Notes under the pieces: generated by a model | Databases searched by the model: none | Told to the model about the DNA's origin: nothing | Seen by the model: the letters and a program-made list of their open reading frames with translations, nothing else | Part shown: positions 54,303 through 64,000 of the stretch, one piece after another | How positions within the stretch are numbered: position 1 is the first letter of the stretch | Layout of the letters: every line of letters starts with the position of its first letter | Program-made: the position numbers and the translations under genes | Assembly: GCA_028583605.1 (NCBI GenBank) | Contig: CM053330.1 | Span: forward strand, 21,106,129 to 21,170,128 | Length of the DNA: 64,000 nt | Direction of reading: 5' to 3' | DNA from: Dastarcus helophoroides | Lineage: Eukaryota > Arthropoda > Insecta > Coleoptera > Bothrideridae

Positions 54303-56533
54303 AAATACTGATTCGGGTAGACTTTTAATTCTAAAATGATACTTTTAAAGTCTAATTTTATGCCTTCTCCATCAACCCCCTCGAAATGAGTAAACTGAAC
54401 AAGGCTGCGTGTGGTAGCTCTTTTGAAAGAGTTTTTAATTTTCTATCAAGCGATGTATGATTTTTTGAATTTTATTAATATTCGTCAAGTAAATTAAATT
54501 TGAGAATTTTAAAATGTATTTGAAATGTATACAATCCAATGCATCCTAAATTATGCTGATTTGCCAAATATCTGTCAAATCTTGGTCACATGTGACTTTT
54601 CTAATTAATTTTGTGCCATACTAATTATTCATGTATCCATTGGCGTATCAACGATTTGTTTCCAGGGGGGCCTGGCCCCTGAAAAACGATGACGGATAAA
54701 TGTACAAAATAAAGATAATTTAAATTTGAAATGACGATTTCGATAATCCATTTGTGGAATGTTGCTTTAAATAAAATTACCCAAAAAGATTTTCAGTGAG
54801 ATGTGTTCATTTTGATTGCTGCATTAATTAACTAATTATTAAATAAAATATTAATTTTCGATTTTTCCCTACAAAAACGTTTAACACTTTCGGGCGTAAA
54901 GTTTCCTTCGACGTGTTTTGATTTTCTCTTCAAAACTAAATTGAAATTATTTAAATTAGAAAATTATTTGTAAATTGGGAATTTTCTTCTATGTCCATTT
55001 TTTTTAAATGTAAATCTCGAAACTTCGATTTCCTTATTAAAGTTCTAAAATTTCATAAATTTTACCCTTTCAATTTCTTCTGACATTTTTCACGTAAATA
55101 AAAGTTTCGACATTTTCAAGAAATTTGGAGTATTTTTGACGCCTCTGGTTTTCTTCGAAGCTTCAATTTTTAACCTGAACATTTGTTAAATCCCCATTTT
55201 TTAATCAAAATTGTGAGTTTTTTCAAAATTGTGATTTGAAATGCAGTTTTGACTTTTTCCCAAAATTTTGACTTTATGATCAACATGTCATTTCTGAACG
55301 CTTTTCATTTTATTTTCTAAATATTGACTTAAAATTTAATTTCAATTTTTTTTAATAGTATTCTATTTTACATTTTCATGAAAAATTATATTTTCAATGC
55401 AAACGCTAAATTTAGATTTCCTCTTTATATTTCTTTTTCGTCACGTCAATTTTAATTTTCAACCTAATTATTTAAATATTTTCTATAACATCAGACTTTT
55501 CCGCAAAGGATATTTTTCTCTTCCACTTCCACTTAAGAATCGAAATGTCGAGAAAATTATCAAATAAATTCCAATTTTTTTAAAAAATTGACTTTTTTCT
55601 AAATATTTTTAGATTAATTTTCTTTCAAATATTTTGAATTCAACCTCAAAATTTCAACTGATTCTCAATATTTTTGAAATATTTTGTATTCGATTTTTTT
55701 AATTTTGAATTTTTTACAGTTTCAGCTTTTACTTTTGTTAATTTTTCACTTTAAAGCAAAAATTACGTCTTTGTGATGCCGGGTCGCGTAAATTTGGTAA
55801 AAATAAAAATTTAAAAAAAATCGAAATAGTTTTTTTTAATCTGAAAGTCTATAGCACTGCTGTTCACCGTCGGTTCAAAAATCACTAGGCAAAACTGTCG
55901 GGAAAGGCTAGGCCTTTTGTGTCTGACACGGAACTCCTCTTATTTGTCCACCGAGGCCTTTTATTGGGAAGTGATTATCATTAGGATTCAATTTACCACC
56001 CCAACGAATTCTATTCTTCGATCGGCTTTTGTCTATCTCAATTGCAGTTGAAGGTAAACATCTACTAAACATCCGGGTGTAATTGAACCAGGGACAAAAG
56101 CTTTTAGCTATTATCCGAGGCTTGACATTACTCACCCTTTGTCCATCCTAATTGCGTTTTCATGATAAGGAAAAGCACTTAAGACGACAAACATCCTGTT
56201 ATTCATCGGGATGTAATTATCTTATCACTTTGGTGAATATTTCAATTTCTGCCTAACGATTCTTTTTCTACCGTTAAGCGTCGTCAAAAAGATGAATATA
56301 CGGTATAATTTGCTTTTTATTTTTTAAAATTTTGATTTCATAATATCCAAATTTGTTAAGAACAGCCGACAAGTTATACGCGAATTGTACTTAACGGACG
56401 ACTTACGATTAAACTAGCAATTTAAGTTTACAGATCGTCTTCGATCTCCTTCAATCATTAAAAAAAATGGAAACGATCTATTGCCCTATTTAACATAGAT
56501 GTTTCAAGTTGTGTAGTTAAAACTATGTATATT
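54303..56533. other. A+T-rich intergenic DNA with a quasi-periodic block
   Basis: No gene. ATTGGCGTATCAACG followed by a GGGGGGCCTGGCCCC word (about 54650-54685) looks like the left end of a non-autonomous element whose right end was not found. From about 54880 to 55780 the text is the AAATTTCGA/TTTTTCAAAATTT style. Confidence 0.5.
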
Positions 56534-58832
56534 CATAGCTATCTAGAATAGGGCAAGGTGGGGTACTTCCCCCTCTGGCTCTTGAAGCCGTCAAAAATTT
56601 ATATTCAATTCAAATTTCCATTTCTCCTTCCGAATTCGTTCTTTACTTGGAATTTCGACATTTGTTGATAATTTTAATTTTTTTCACATTTCGCGAATTT
56701 TCAAAAAAATTTCTTTAATTTATGGTACATGCTGGCTTTCTCTGAAAAATTTCGAATTTGTTTCAGAAATTTTAATTTTTTTGGAAATTTCGATCTTTTT
56801 CTCAAAATTTCAAATTTTTTTCAAAATCTGTTTTTGCTTTGGTAATTTTTTTCGAAATGTTCATAGTTTTCTCAAAATTGATTTTTTTTCTAGAAATTTT
56901 AATCCTATTTCAAATCCAATCCTTTATATTCCTAATAATCTCAATATTTTCGCCCAAGTTTCTTTTTATCTGAAAATTTGTCTTTTTATAAACAAAAATT
57001 TTCAAAATTAAATCAGTTTATCAAAATTTAACTTTCATCAAATCAACTTTCTGTGCGAAGTTGCCAATTTTTTCGGCGTTCTCTGAAAAATTTCTAATTT
57101 CCTCTCAGTTTCACTTGAATATTTCAAACCGATTTCTTAAAATTTCGCCTATTTCTACAAATTTCTTTATTTTTTTAACCTTTGGATTTTAATGAAAATT
57201 TATAGAATTTAATTTTCCAAAAATTTTGACTAGTTTCTTAGAGTTTGCTTTTTTTCGAAATTTTGACTGTTTTCTCAAAATTTGATAATATTTCCTATAG
57301 TTTCGATTCTTTGCTTGAAATTTGTTTTTTTTTCGAAATCTTGATTTTTCTTCTTCAAATCTGTCTTTTTCTTAAAATTCTTTTTTTTTGGAATATTCTC
57401 CCAAAAATCGTTTTTTTTTTTTCGAAATTTCGCCTCTCTTTTCAATACGTATTCATGTTGTTTGGAAATTCTGCTATTTTTCTTAATATTCTCTTTTTTC
57501 TTCCAAAAATTACACTCTCCGGAAATCTCAAAATGCACCTATCTCAAAATATGCTTTATATTTCACATTTTGACTTTTATCTGGAAATATTTTATGTTTT
57601 TAGAGTTGTAGACTTTTTCCCCGAAATCGATTTTTTTTGAAATTTCTACTTTCTCTAAATTCATATATGTTCTCTAAATTCCATCGGAATGTTAATAAAA
57701 AAGCAACCATATTGAGAAAATATTTTTGTATTTAGAAAATAAAATTTAATTTCTTTACCGAACTTTAAATATTATGTTAACATTTAAATAAAAAAGTAAA
57801 TATTTCGAAAAGAATATTTTTGCCAAATTGCAATTTTTTTTGTCTTTTTTCGATTTTTCGACGTTTTCAAATTTTTCCAGAAGGAAATTTTATTTTCTGA
57901 AAATTTTGATATTTTCTCGAAACTGTAACTTTTTCTGAATCCTACTTTTTCCGCTCTTTCTTTCCTTTTCTTGTAAATTTGAAATTTTTTTATAAATGTC
58001 CATCATTCTCTCGAGATTTTGACAGTATTTTTCAACATTCGTTTTCACTTGTTATACCAATCATGTCCTCTGAAACCAAGAAAGATAAAAAATACAACAA
58101 AAGTTGCTGTAACGCGTTTCAATGGCCAAGTTATCACCTTTGGAGATATCAGTATCTTTCTGAAGATGATAGCTTGGCTATCGAAAAGCGTTAGAGCAAT
58201 TTTTGTCGTATTTTTTAATATTTTTTCATTTCAGGGGACAAGATTTGTACATCAATTTTGTAAGATAACCAAGGACAAGTCCGTTCCACCAAAAAAAAAA
58301 GATTTCCACTTGTTTCTCCAAATTCGTTTTATTCTCGGAACAGGATACACCACAAAATTTGACGTTTTGTTTCTGGAAATTTTTGGAAATTTTTACCTCC
58401 TCCAAATTTCGACTTTTTCTCAAAATTCGCTTAATTGTTTCAAAATTGGAACAAAATATTAATAAAGCGTCATAATTTTGAGAAAAATATTTTTAGAATA
58501 TTTCAAAAAAAATCTTTTTGATTATGTTGAAATTTAAATAAAGTAAAATTCTGAGGAAAATATTGTTGGTTATTTCAATTTGATTTATTCTGGAAATCGT
58601 GACTTTTTGTACAAAATCTGTTTTTGGAAATTTCGACCTTTTTTAGAAATTTCAGCATTTTTCGAAATATTCTGAAAGATTCAGGTTTTATTTCACATTC
58701 AATTTTTTGACTTTTTCTGAAAATTCCTTCTTTTTCGAAATTTAGACTCTAATTTGGAAGTTTGATCCCCCAGTTCAGAAATATACTCAGCTGAAGATCT
58801 TCTGAAATCCTGTCTACGCCCATGTGTATATT
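56526..58832. mobile_element. 2.29-kb non-autonomous hAT-type element, TSD TGTATATT
   Basis: Element 56534-58824 is bounded by the 8-bp duplication TGTATATT (56526-56533, 58825-58832). The right end is CTGTCTACGCCCATG; the left end CATAGCTATCTAGAATAGGG matches the left end of the element at 31470. The ends are weakly inverted (CATAG...TA / CATGGGCGTA). The interior is almost entirely A+T-rich quasi-periodic text with no transposase. A foldback MITE copy (58064-58300) is inserted in it. Confidence 0.82.
58064..58300. mobile_element. foldback MITE, copy D
   Basis: The left arm begins TGTCCTCTGAAACCAAGAAA and reaches GTAACGCGTTTC. The right arm runs AAGCGTTAGAGCAATTTTTG to TTTCAGGGGACAAG and continues GATAACCAAGGACAAGTCCG to an A-run. 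It has the same loop words as copies A and B (TCTGAAGATGATAGCTTGG). Inserted in the hAT-type element. Confidence 0.8.
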
Positions 58833-60170
58833 ATTCTTATTCTAAAAATCTAGACTAAATGAGAAAGACAACTTAAATATTTTAAATACATTAAATATTT
58901 ATAGCTGTTATAATACTCTGAATATTTTAGAAATTCTAGCGAAAAGGCAAGATGACCGATGGTTTATTGAATCACATGGGATGGAAATATCAGCTTCAGA
59001 TTCCGAGAAAGCAAGTGGCCGTACCATAAAACTAATTCCAAAAAAACAAACTTACATCTTATAATCTTAAAACAAAATTTGCACTTTTTTAATATTTTAA
59101 GTTTACTCTAGAAATTTTTATCAACACATTATTTGTATAAATTTTGAGACTCTAGATTTTTTCAAAGTTTGAAGTTTAACATTCGGCATTTTTATCAGTA
59201 GTTTTTTCTTTGCCAATTTTGGTATTCTTGAAATTTCAACTCTTCTCTCAAAATTTTGGACTAACCCAAAGATTTCATTGCTTCTCCTAAAATGTCGACT
59301 TGAAATTCATTTTTTTTTCTCTCTCTCTCTATAATGTGAACCTTTAGCAAAAATTTTCTGTTTTTGTTTCCAAAAATGTTAAATTGAAAATAGAATTATC
59401 GAAATTAAAGTCAATATTCTGATAAAAATTCCAAATTACAAATTTGGAACTGAAATTTTGATTGAAGTCTCTTAATTTCATCTTTAACTTTTAAATTTCG
59501 TCTTTGATCTGCACATTTCAACATTAAATTTGAAATCCTAATATTTTCGAATTCAGAGTGACAATACCGAGATTTTTTTTTTGAAATGTCAAATACACAA
59601 TATGTATGAAATTCCAAAAATCACTATCAACCAGTAAAACTGGATGCCAATGAAGCTGAATTATAGTAAATAACTTGTAAGATTTATTTAAATCAATTAT
59701 CCTAATTTTAAAGGATTAAAGTTATACCTACTAAATTATTAGATTAAAGTGTCCAAAATGCAAATCCGCCTACAATTTAAAAATGAGATGCACTTCTCAC
59801 AAAAGTACAAACTAATTGTCTTTGAACCTAAAAATATTTTGTAATACAAAAGCACGTGTGCCAGTAACTTTAGCACAACTCAAAGCTAGTGGGTCCATTC
59901 TGGCAGTATCTATGGGCGGAGAGGTACTTATGATATTATTTTATAATATTGCGTCGAGTCACTTTGTCACAAAGCACATGTCTTTATCCCTGGAATTCCG
60001 TAGTGCGAAAGATAACTGTACCACAGATTGTTTCATGTTTTAGACTTGGAAATTTTAAAATAATTTTTGTATTATGATATCATAAAATATCGGGGTTTTA
60101 TTTTTGGGTAGGTAACCTAATATTCTCGGGTGGGCACCAGACAATTCTGGAGTGAGAGAGACAATTCGAA
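58833..60170. other. A+T-rich DNA with CT microsatellite
   Basis: A (CT)n tract lies at about 59320-59331. Quasi-periodic text occupies 59090-59600. A 75-codon frame at 59816-60043 has no recognisable motif. No gene is called. Confidence 0.45.
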
Positions 60171-60171
60171 C

Positions 60172-61757
60172 CGGAGCTGAACCGAAAACTGGAAACCGAA
60201 AAAAACCGTTATTTTTGTAGGAACGAAAACCGGAACAGAACCTGAAAAAATATCGGTTTATTTCGGTTAGTTGACTTTGTATGTTCTTAAAATAATTTTT
60301 ACTTTACGCTTAAGTTTGGGATTTTTTTAGAAATATTTTTTTCAAAATTTTACACAAATTCATGCATCTTTTATCTCAAATTACGAGTTTACTTTAAAGA
60401 ACATTTTTTTTTAAAGTTCAACTAGAAACTTAAAATTTCCACTCTTTCTAAGAAAATGTTGATATTTTTCTCAAATTTTCAAGCCAAATTGAATTTTAAG
60501 TTGTATAACTTGAATATTCTTTTTTCAAAATTGTCGTCTTTTTTTTTAAATTTGGACCTTTTTCTCGAAATATTTCTTTTCTTTTCCTAAAATTTAAAGT
60601 TTAAAATAAAAATTTTATGTGTTATTGTAAATATGCACTCAAACAGTGAAGTCTTTTTCATTGAGGCCCAGTTTCCTGGCAATTTTATTTGCAATTTAGA
60701 ATTTTTCAGAAAATTCCAACTTTTTCTTAAGAACAAACACTCAAAATTGTTTTTTTTTTCTCAAACTTGGATTTTCCCTTTTATATTTATTCAAAAAACA
60801 GAGGTGTCAACCTCTGTTTTTTGAAGTTATTATTAAAAATTTCAAGTTTTCTTGAAAATTTTCCTTCAAATTTCACTTCAGAAATTTCAAAAAGTATTCA
60901 TTTTTAGAAAGTCAGAATTTTGCGAAAAAATGAAAATTGTAAAAAACAAATACTCGAGAGAGTCAATATTTGCAAAAAGTTAAAACTTTACAAAAATTAG
61001 TTAGATTTGCTAAAAAAAGATGAAATTTCGAGACTGAAGTTTTTAATATTTACAAAAATAAGGTCAAACATTCAAACTTCGAGATTAATTCCAAATTTCC
61101 AAAAAAATTTGAAATTTTCAAAAAATAAAATCTTCAACAAGAACAAAAGTTATAAAAATTTTGAGGAATTTGGAATATTCAAAAAATCAAAATTTTGAAA
61201 AAAGTCGAAATTTTCAAAATTAAATTCAAATTTTGAAAATTTGGAAGTCGAACGAAAAAAGATCGACTTTGTAAAAAAGTGAGTTTTTATTGTCGAAATT
61301 TTCGAAATAAGTCAAAATTTTCAATAAAAATTGAATTCTTCAGAAAAATCGAAACTTTCAAAAAGTATATAACCAAAGGGTATCAGCAATTTTTTTTATA
61401 AAGTTCAAGGTTTTTTTGAAGTGTGAACTCAAAATTAACCCAGAATCCAGAGTTTCAGCCTGAAATTTTTAAACTCGAAAACTCAAGAAATATTTTCTTC
61501 AAATTTTAAGCAATATCAGAGTAGTTACATGCTGTAATATTTAAAAAGAGAGAGAGAGAGAGAGAACATGTCCTGAATTATGTTAGAAAATCAATGTAAA
61601 TAAAAACTTTAAAAAAATTAAAATATGAGTCACCAGGAATTGAACCGAAAACCGAAAAAACCGCTATTTTTGTCGGAACGAAAATGGAACGAACCGATAT
61701 GATTTTTTCCCCAGAACAAAAACCGAAACGAGAATAATAGTGGTTCGATGCCCTGAA
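60172..61757 (+). repeat. hAT-related direct repeats (ACCGAAAACxGGAA-type) and a hAT right terminus
   Basis: About 85 bases at 60172-60262 recur in the same orientation at 61638-61722, sharing AACCGAAAA and ACCG(T/C)TATTTTTGT(A/C)GGAACG. The right copy ends in TGGTTCGATGCCCTG at 61741-61755, a hAT-type terminus. A matching left CAGGGCATCGAACC end was not found, so the element is incomplete or its left end is decayed. The interval contains quasi-periodic text and a (GA)n tract (about 61546-61563). Confidence 0.55.
60790..60825. repeat. perfect 15-bp-arm hairpin
   Basis: TTCAAAAAACAGAGG at 60790-60804, loop TGTCAA, then the exact inverse at 60811-60825. There is no T-run or gene context, so terminator-like behaviour is not claimed. 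Confidence 0.85.
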
Positions 61758-62735
61758 CAAAATTATATCACTTTTTCATGACATTACAAAGTTCTAATTA
61801 AACTCTACAAAAACACAACAAAAAATATTTTTTTTAACAAAATACGCCCTACAATCTTTTAAAGAAATAAAGTGATCATCACTTTCTTGGCAAAATTGTT
61901 TAAATCCACATCTACAAATTAATAATTAGACCCTGGGATGGATACTGTTATATCTTTGTGAATAGCGGTACTCTTGGCAGTTAGGCCTGTAAACGGCGCA
62001 ATTGGCAATCGCAATCAGATCAGTCGGCACCTACGCATTTAGCATCATAAACCGTAAATACACACTTCAAACTCTGACTCATACTCACCATTTGGCAACA
62101 TCGCATGAGCGGAGCGGCGTACCGCGAGCTAGCTTTAAGCATATATGTAATACTTCTATATGGCGTGTTGTGTATAATCGTCACTGCAAGATGGGTTGTC
62201 AAAAAGGTGAGATGAAAGTATATGTCGTACTCTTTCAAGGACAAGCATTCATTCATTTATAGCGGGATAAGATGACAAGATGGGCGGGAACACTAATAAA
62301 TGAATGACATCAATGATGGCTGACGAGAAGAGAGATATTTGAAATAAACTTTGAGATTGGTTACTATATTCTGTCCTTGAAAAAGACAAACATATACATC
62401 CATGGCGCCTTTTTGACACAAACAAAGGGACAAAATACGCCACATAGTACATATATGGCTTTAACGTGGCGTTCTGTAGTTTATTTCTCCGTATCCCGTG
62501 GAGGCCGTTGATAGGCATCGCACGGCAGCCACACTAGGTGCATAATTCTGCGCGCACCAACTTATCTAAATTTCCTAATATAATAATGGAATCTAACGTT
62601 TGCGTACTTTATTCCAAGTTACTCACAAGTATCATTAGTTAATTAGTATATCATTATTTGTGTTTAAAAATGTTATAAAACCATATTAAACAGAAAAGAA
62701 TAGATCGCTCATTTCACGAGGAGCGCGCGCTCTTA
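61758..62735. other. less A+T-rich segment, no gene assigned
   Basis: The stretch 61930-62540 is richer in G, C and CpG than its surroundings and has overlapping open frames on both strands. None carries a recognisable motif or clear splice-bounded coding pattern. It could be a promoter or 5' UTR region of a gene outside the window, or mobile DNA. Confidence 0.35.
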
Positions 62736-62759
62736 CGCTCTTTAAGACCAGCCGCCACT
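62736..62759. mobile_element. isolated hAT-like right terminus
   Basis: CCAGCCGCCACTG ending at 62759 is the inverse of CAGTGGCGGCTGG, a common hAT terminal sequence. No left partner is found in the window. Confidence 0.45.
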
Positions 62760-62764
62760 GCATT

Positions 62765-63613
62765 TTTCGAGCTTCTGTGTGACTTTTCCAAAAATTTTTC
62801 CTCGAAAATCGTCTTTTTCGAAATTACTAGTTTACTTTCAAAATTCTAATTTTGATCTTAAAATTGCGATCTTTTTCTTTAATTTCTCTAAATTGTACTT
62901 ACTTTTCAAAAATCGTGATTTTTTTCGAAGTCCGTTTTAATTATCTGTTTTTTCTTAATTTCTTTTTTAAATTTGATTTCCAGTGATTTCAAATTATTAT
63001 TCAAAATTTATCTTATTCTGCAAATTTTGACTTTTGTCTCAAAATTGGAGATATTCTGCTTCTGGACATTTTTATTAAAAATTAAATATTTTTTGAAAAT
63101 GTCGACTTTTTCACAAAATTCGTTTATTTTTTAAACTTGGATCGAAATTTTAATAGAAATCTAAGCCTAAGAACAATATTTTTAGGACATTTTGAGAAAA
63201 AGATTTCTTGTAAATTTCAAGAATATGTTAACATTTACAAAAATAAAAATTCTGAGAGAAATATTTTTGAAAGTTGCATTATTTTTTTTATTTAAATTTG
63301 ACATGTTATGGAAATTGCCACTTTTTTCACAAGAACCGACCTTTGAAAATTTCGTCTTTTTTTAAAATTTCCACTTTTTCGAAATGTTGCCATTTCTTGA
63401 GTTTTCTGATAGATTTCTTCTTAAAGTTTGGCTCTTTTTCGAAATTTCAACTTTAAATTTGAAAATTCGATTTCCCCAGTTCGTGTAATTTTTAAGTGAA
63501 AATATATGTACATTATTACTCAGCCGGAAGGTTTTTTGTCCATGCATTTTTCAAAATGACTGTTGTCCTCCTCTTCCCCCCCCCCTTTGAAGGAAATTCT
63601 GCCTACGCCCATG
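62765..63613. repeat. quasi-periodic A+T-rich sequence ending in a hAT-type terminus
   Basis: Text of the TTTTTCGAAATTT / AAAATTTCGACTTT style fills 62765-63480. It is followed by a C-run and TCTGCCTACGCCCATG (to 63613), the same right end as the element at 56534-58824. This is probably a third, partial copy of that family. Confidence 0.6.
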
Positions 63614-63799
63614 TAGCTTACTATTAACAAACCAATGCATAACCTAAATCTCTGGGTTTAGAAACTTAAACTTGGTTAGTATATTCAATTAACGTCTGCA
63701 CCGGGAAATAGGCAATGCTTAATATGGAAAGTTTTCTTTTAAGAAAATCAAACCTCGAGGGAATAAAATGGTAACATTTTCTAAAAAAAACAGTTATTT

Positions 63800-63835
63800 A
63801 ATTCCACGCGGTCGAAGCTGCGGGTGGCAACTAGT
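63800..63835 (+). mobile_element. Helitron-like 3' terminus
   Basis: TTCCACGCGGTCGAAGCTGC, then GGGTGGCAACTAG, forms a short imperfect hairpin (CCACGCGG / CTGCGGGTGG) a few bases before CTAG (63831-63834) followed by T. This layout matches the 3' ends of insect Helitrons (hairpin, CTRR, insertion before T). The 5' end was not identified and no Rep/helicase is present. Confidence 0.55.
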
Positions 63836-64000
63836 ATAATAAACACAATAATAAATCTCATCCATCAATGCGAACTTAAAATAAATATATTTTTAATTAT
63901 TTGAATAATTTATCCTTTATCGTCAAAAGAAATTTCCTTCCAATTTCTAAAAGTAACTTGTTAATTTTGGTGGTGATGCGGGGCCCGATTGGGCCCAATC
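63836..64000. other. right edge of window
   Basis: No gene is seen. The last 14 bases form a perfect palindrome (GATTGGGCCCAATC) that runs off the window edge. Confidence 0.5.

Noticed and set aside
57245..57640. 131-codon Phe/Leu-rich frame, considered as a membrane protein
   Set aside because: Its residues come from TTT/CTT-rich quasi-periodic DNA; the same text on the other strand gives a Lys/Asn-rich frame. It is low-complexity noise.
59816..60043. 75-codon frame with mixed composition
   Set aside because: No motif and no splice partner found. It could be a relic, but the evidence is insufficient.
61633..61650. GGTTCAATTCC word on the minus strand, considered as a tRNA T-arm
   Set aside because: No acceptor stem, D-arm or anticodon arm around it. 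It is part of the hAT-related repeat.
62002..62518. Overlapping frames in the GC-richer segment at 62 kb, considered as exons
   Set aside because: Frames exist on both strands with no motif and no consistent splice-bounded reading, so no gene is called.
1..64000. CRISPR arrays, operons, riboswitches, rRNA
   Set aside because: No regularly spaced direct repeats with unique spacers, and no bacterial gene organisation or conserved rRNA text was seen.

Overview
This window reads as nuclear DNA of an insect. It is strongly A+T-rich. Genes are few, split by spliceable introns, and embedded in a dense layer of transposable elements. The insect call rests on three things: a ZAD + C2H2 zinc-finger gene (ZAD is essentially an arthropod domain), several mariner-type transposons, and a Ty3-type LTR retrotransposon whose primer-binding site fits tRNA-Ser, as in the Drosophila 297/17.6 group. 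No species can be named from sequence alone, and there are no prokaryotic operons, CRISPR arrays or convincing RNA genes.

Two host genes can be assembled, both on the minus strand. The first runs from 21392 down to 10729 in at least ten exons. It begins with a DUF4485 domain like the N-terminus of the centrosomal protein CEP112 and continues as a long charged coiled-coil protein of about 590 residues. Its introns hold a 1.33-kb foldback element, a complete but dead mariner, a 199-bp foldback MITE and a GC-rich inverted-repeat island. The second gene runs from 42317 to 39508 in three exons. It encodes a 292-residue protein with a ZAD at the N-terminus and one C2H2 finger at the C-terminus, and its second intron carries a 176-bp pogo-like MITE.

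Mobile DNA by region: 1.6-2.7 kb holds a decayed pogo/Tigger-like transposase. At 3.7-9.9 kb lies a young, apparently intact Ty3-type element (LTRs differ at 1 of 354 positions, TSD TGGG, one open 1518-codon gag-pol). The 19.6-26.4 kb stretch has several TA-flanked foldbacks ending in CAGGGTG-like sequence, plus a truncated mariner. At 29.6-37.9 kb an RTE-like non-LTR retrotransposon is split twice: by a 980-bp putative solo LTR (TSD ATCCT), and by a 4.25-kb hAT element (TSD CATTCTAT) that itself contains one or two further elements. At 51.6-53.7 kb lies a 2.1-kb mariner-like element with a wider than usual DD-D spacing. At 56.5-58.8 kb lies a 2.29-kb non-autonomous hAT-type element (TSD TGTATATT).

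The most unusual large-scale signal is a quasi-periodic A+T-rich text, built from variants of AAATTTCGACTTTTT on both strands. It fills the interiors of the hAT-type elements and many stretches between 27 and 63.5 kb. It encodes nothing recognisable, and the many small open frames inside it are treated as noise. Other structural features are a 798-bp-period tandem duplication (45-46.5 kb), a near-perfect 78-bp-arm hairpin (47.4 kb), GC-rich tandem repeats (53.8-54.2 kb) and a Helitron-like 3' terminus (63.8 kb).
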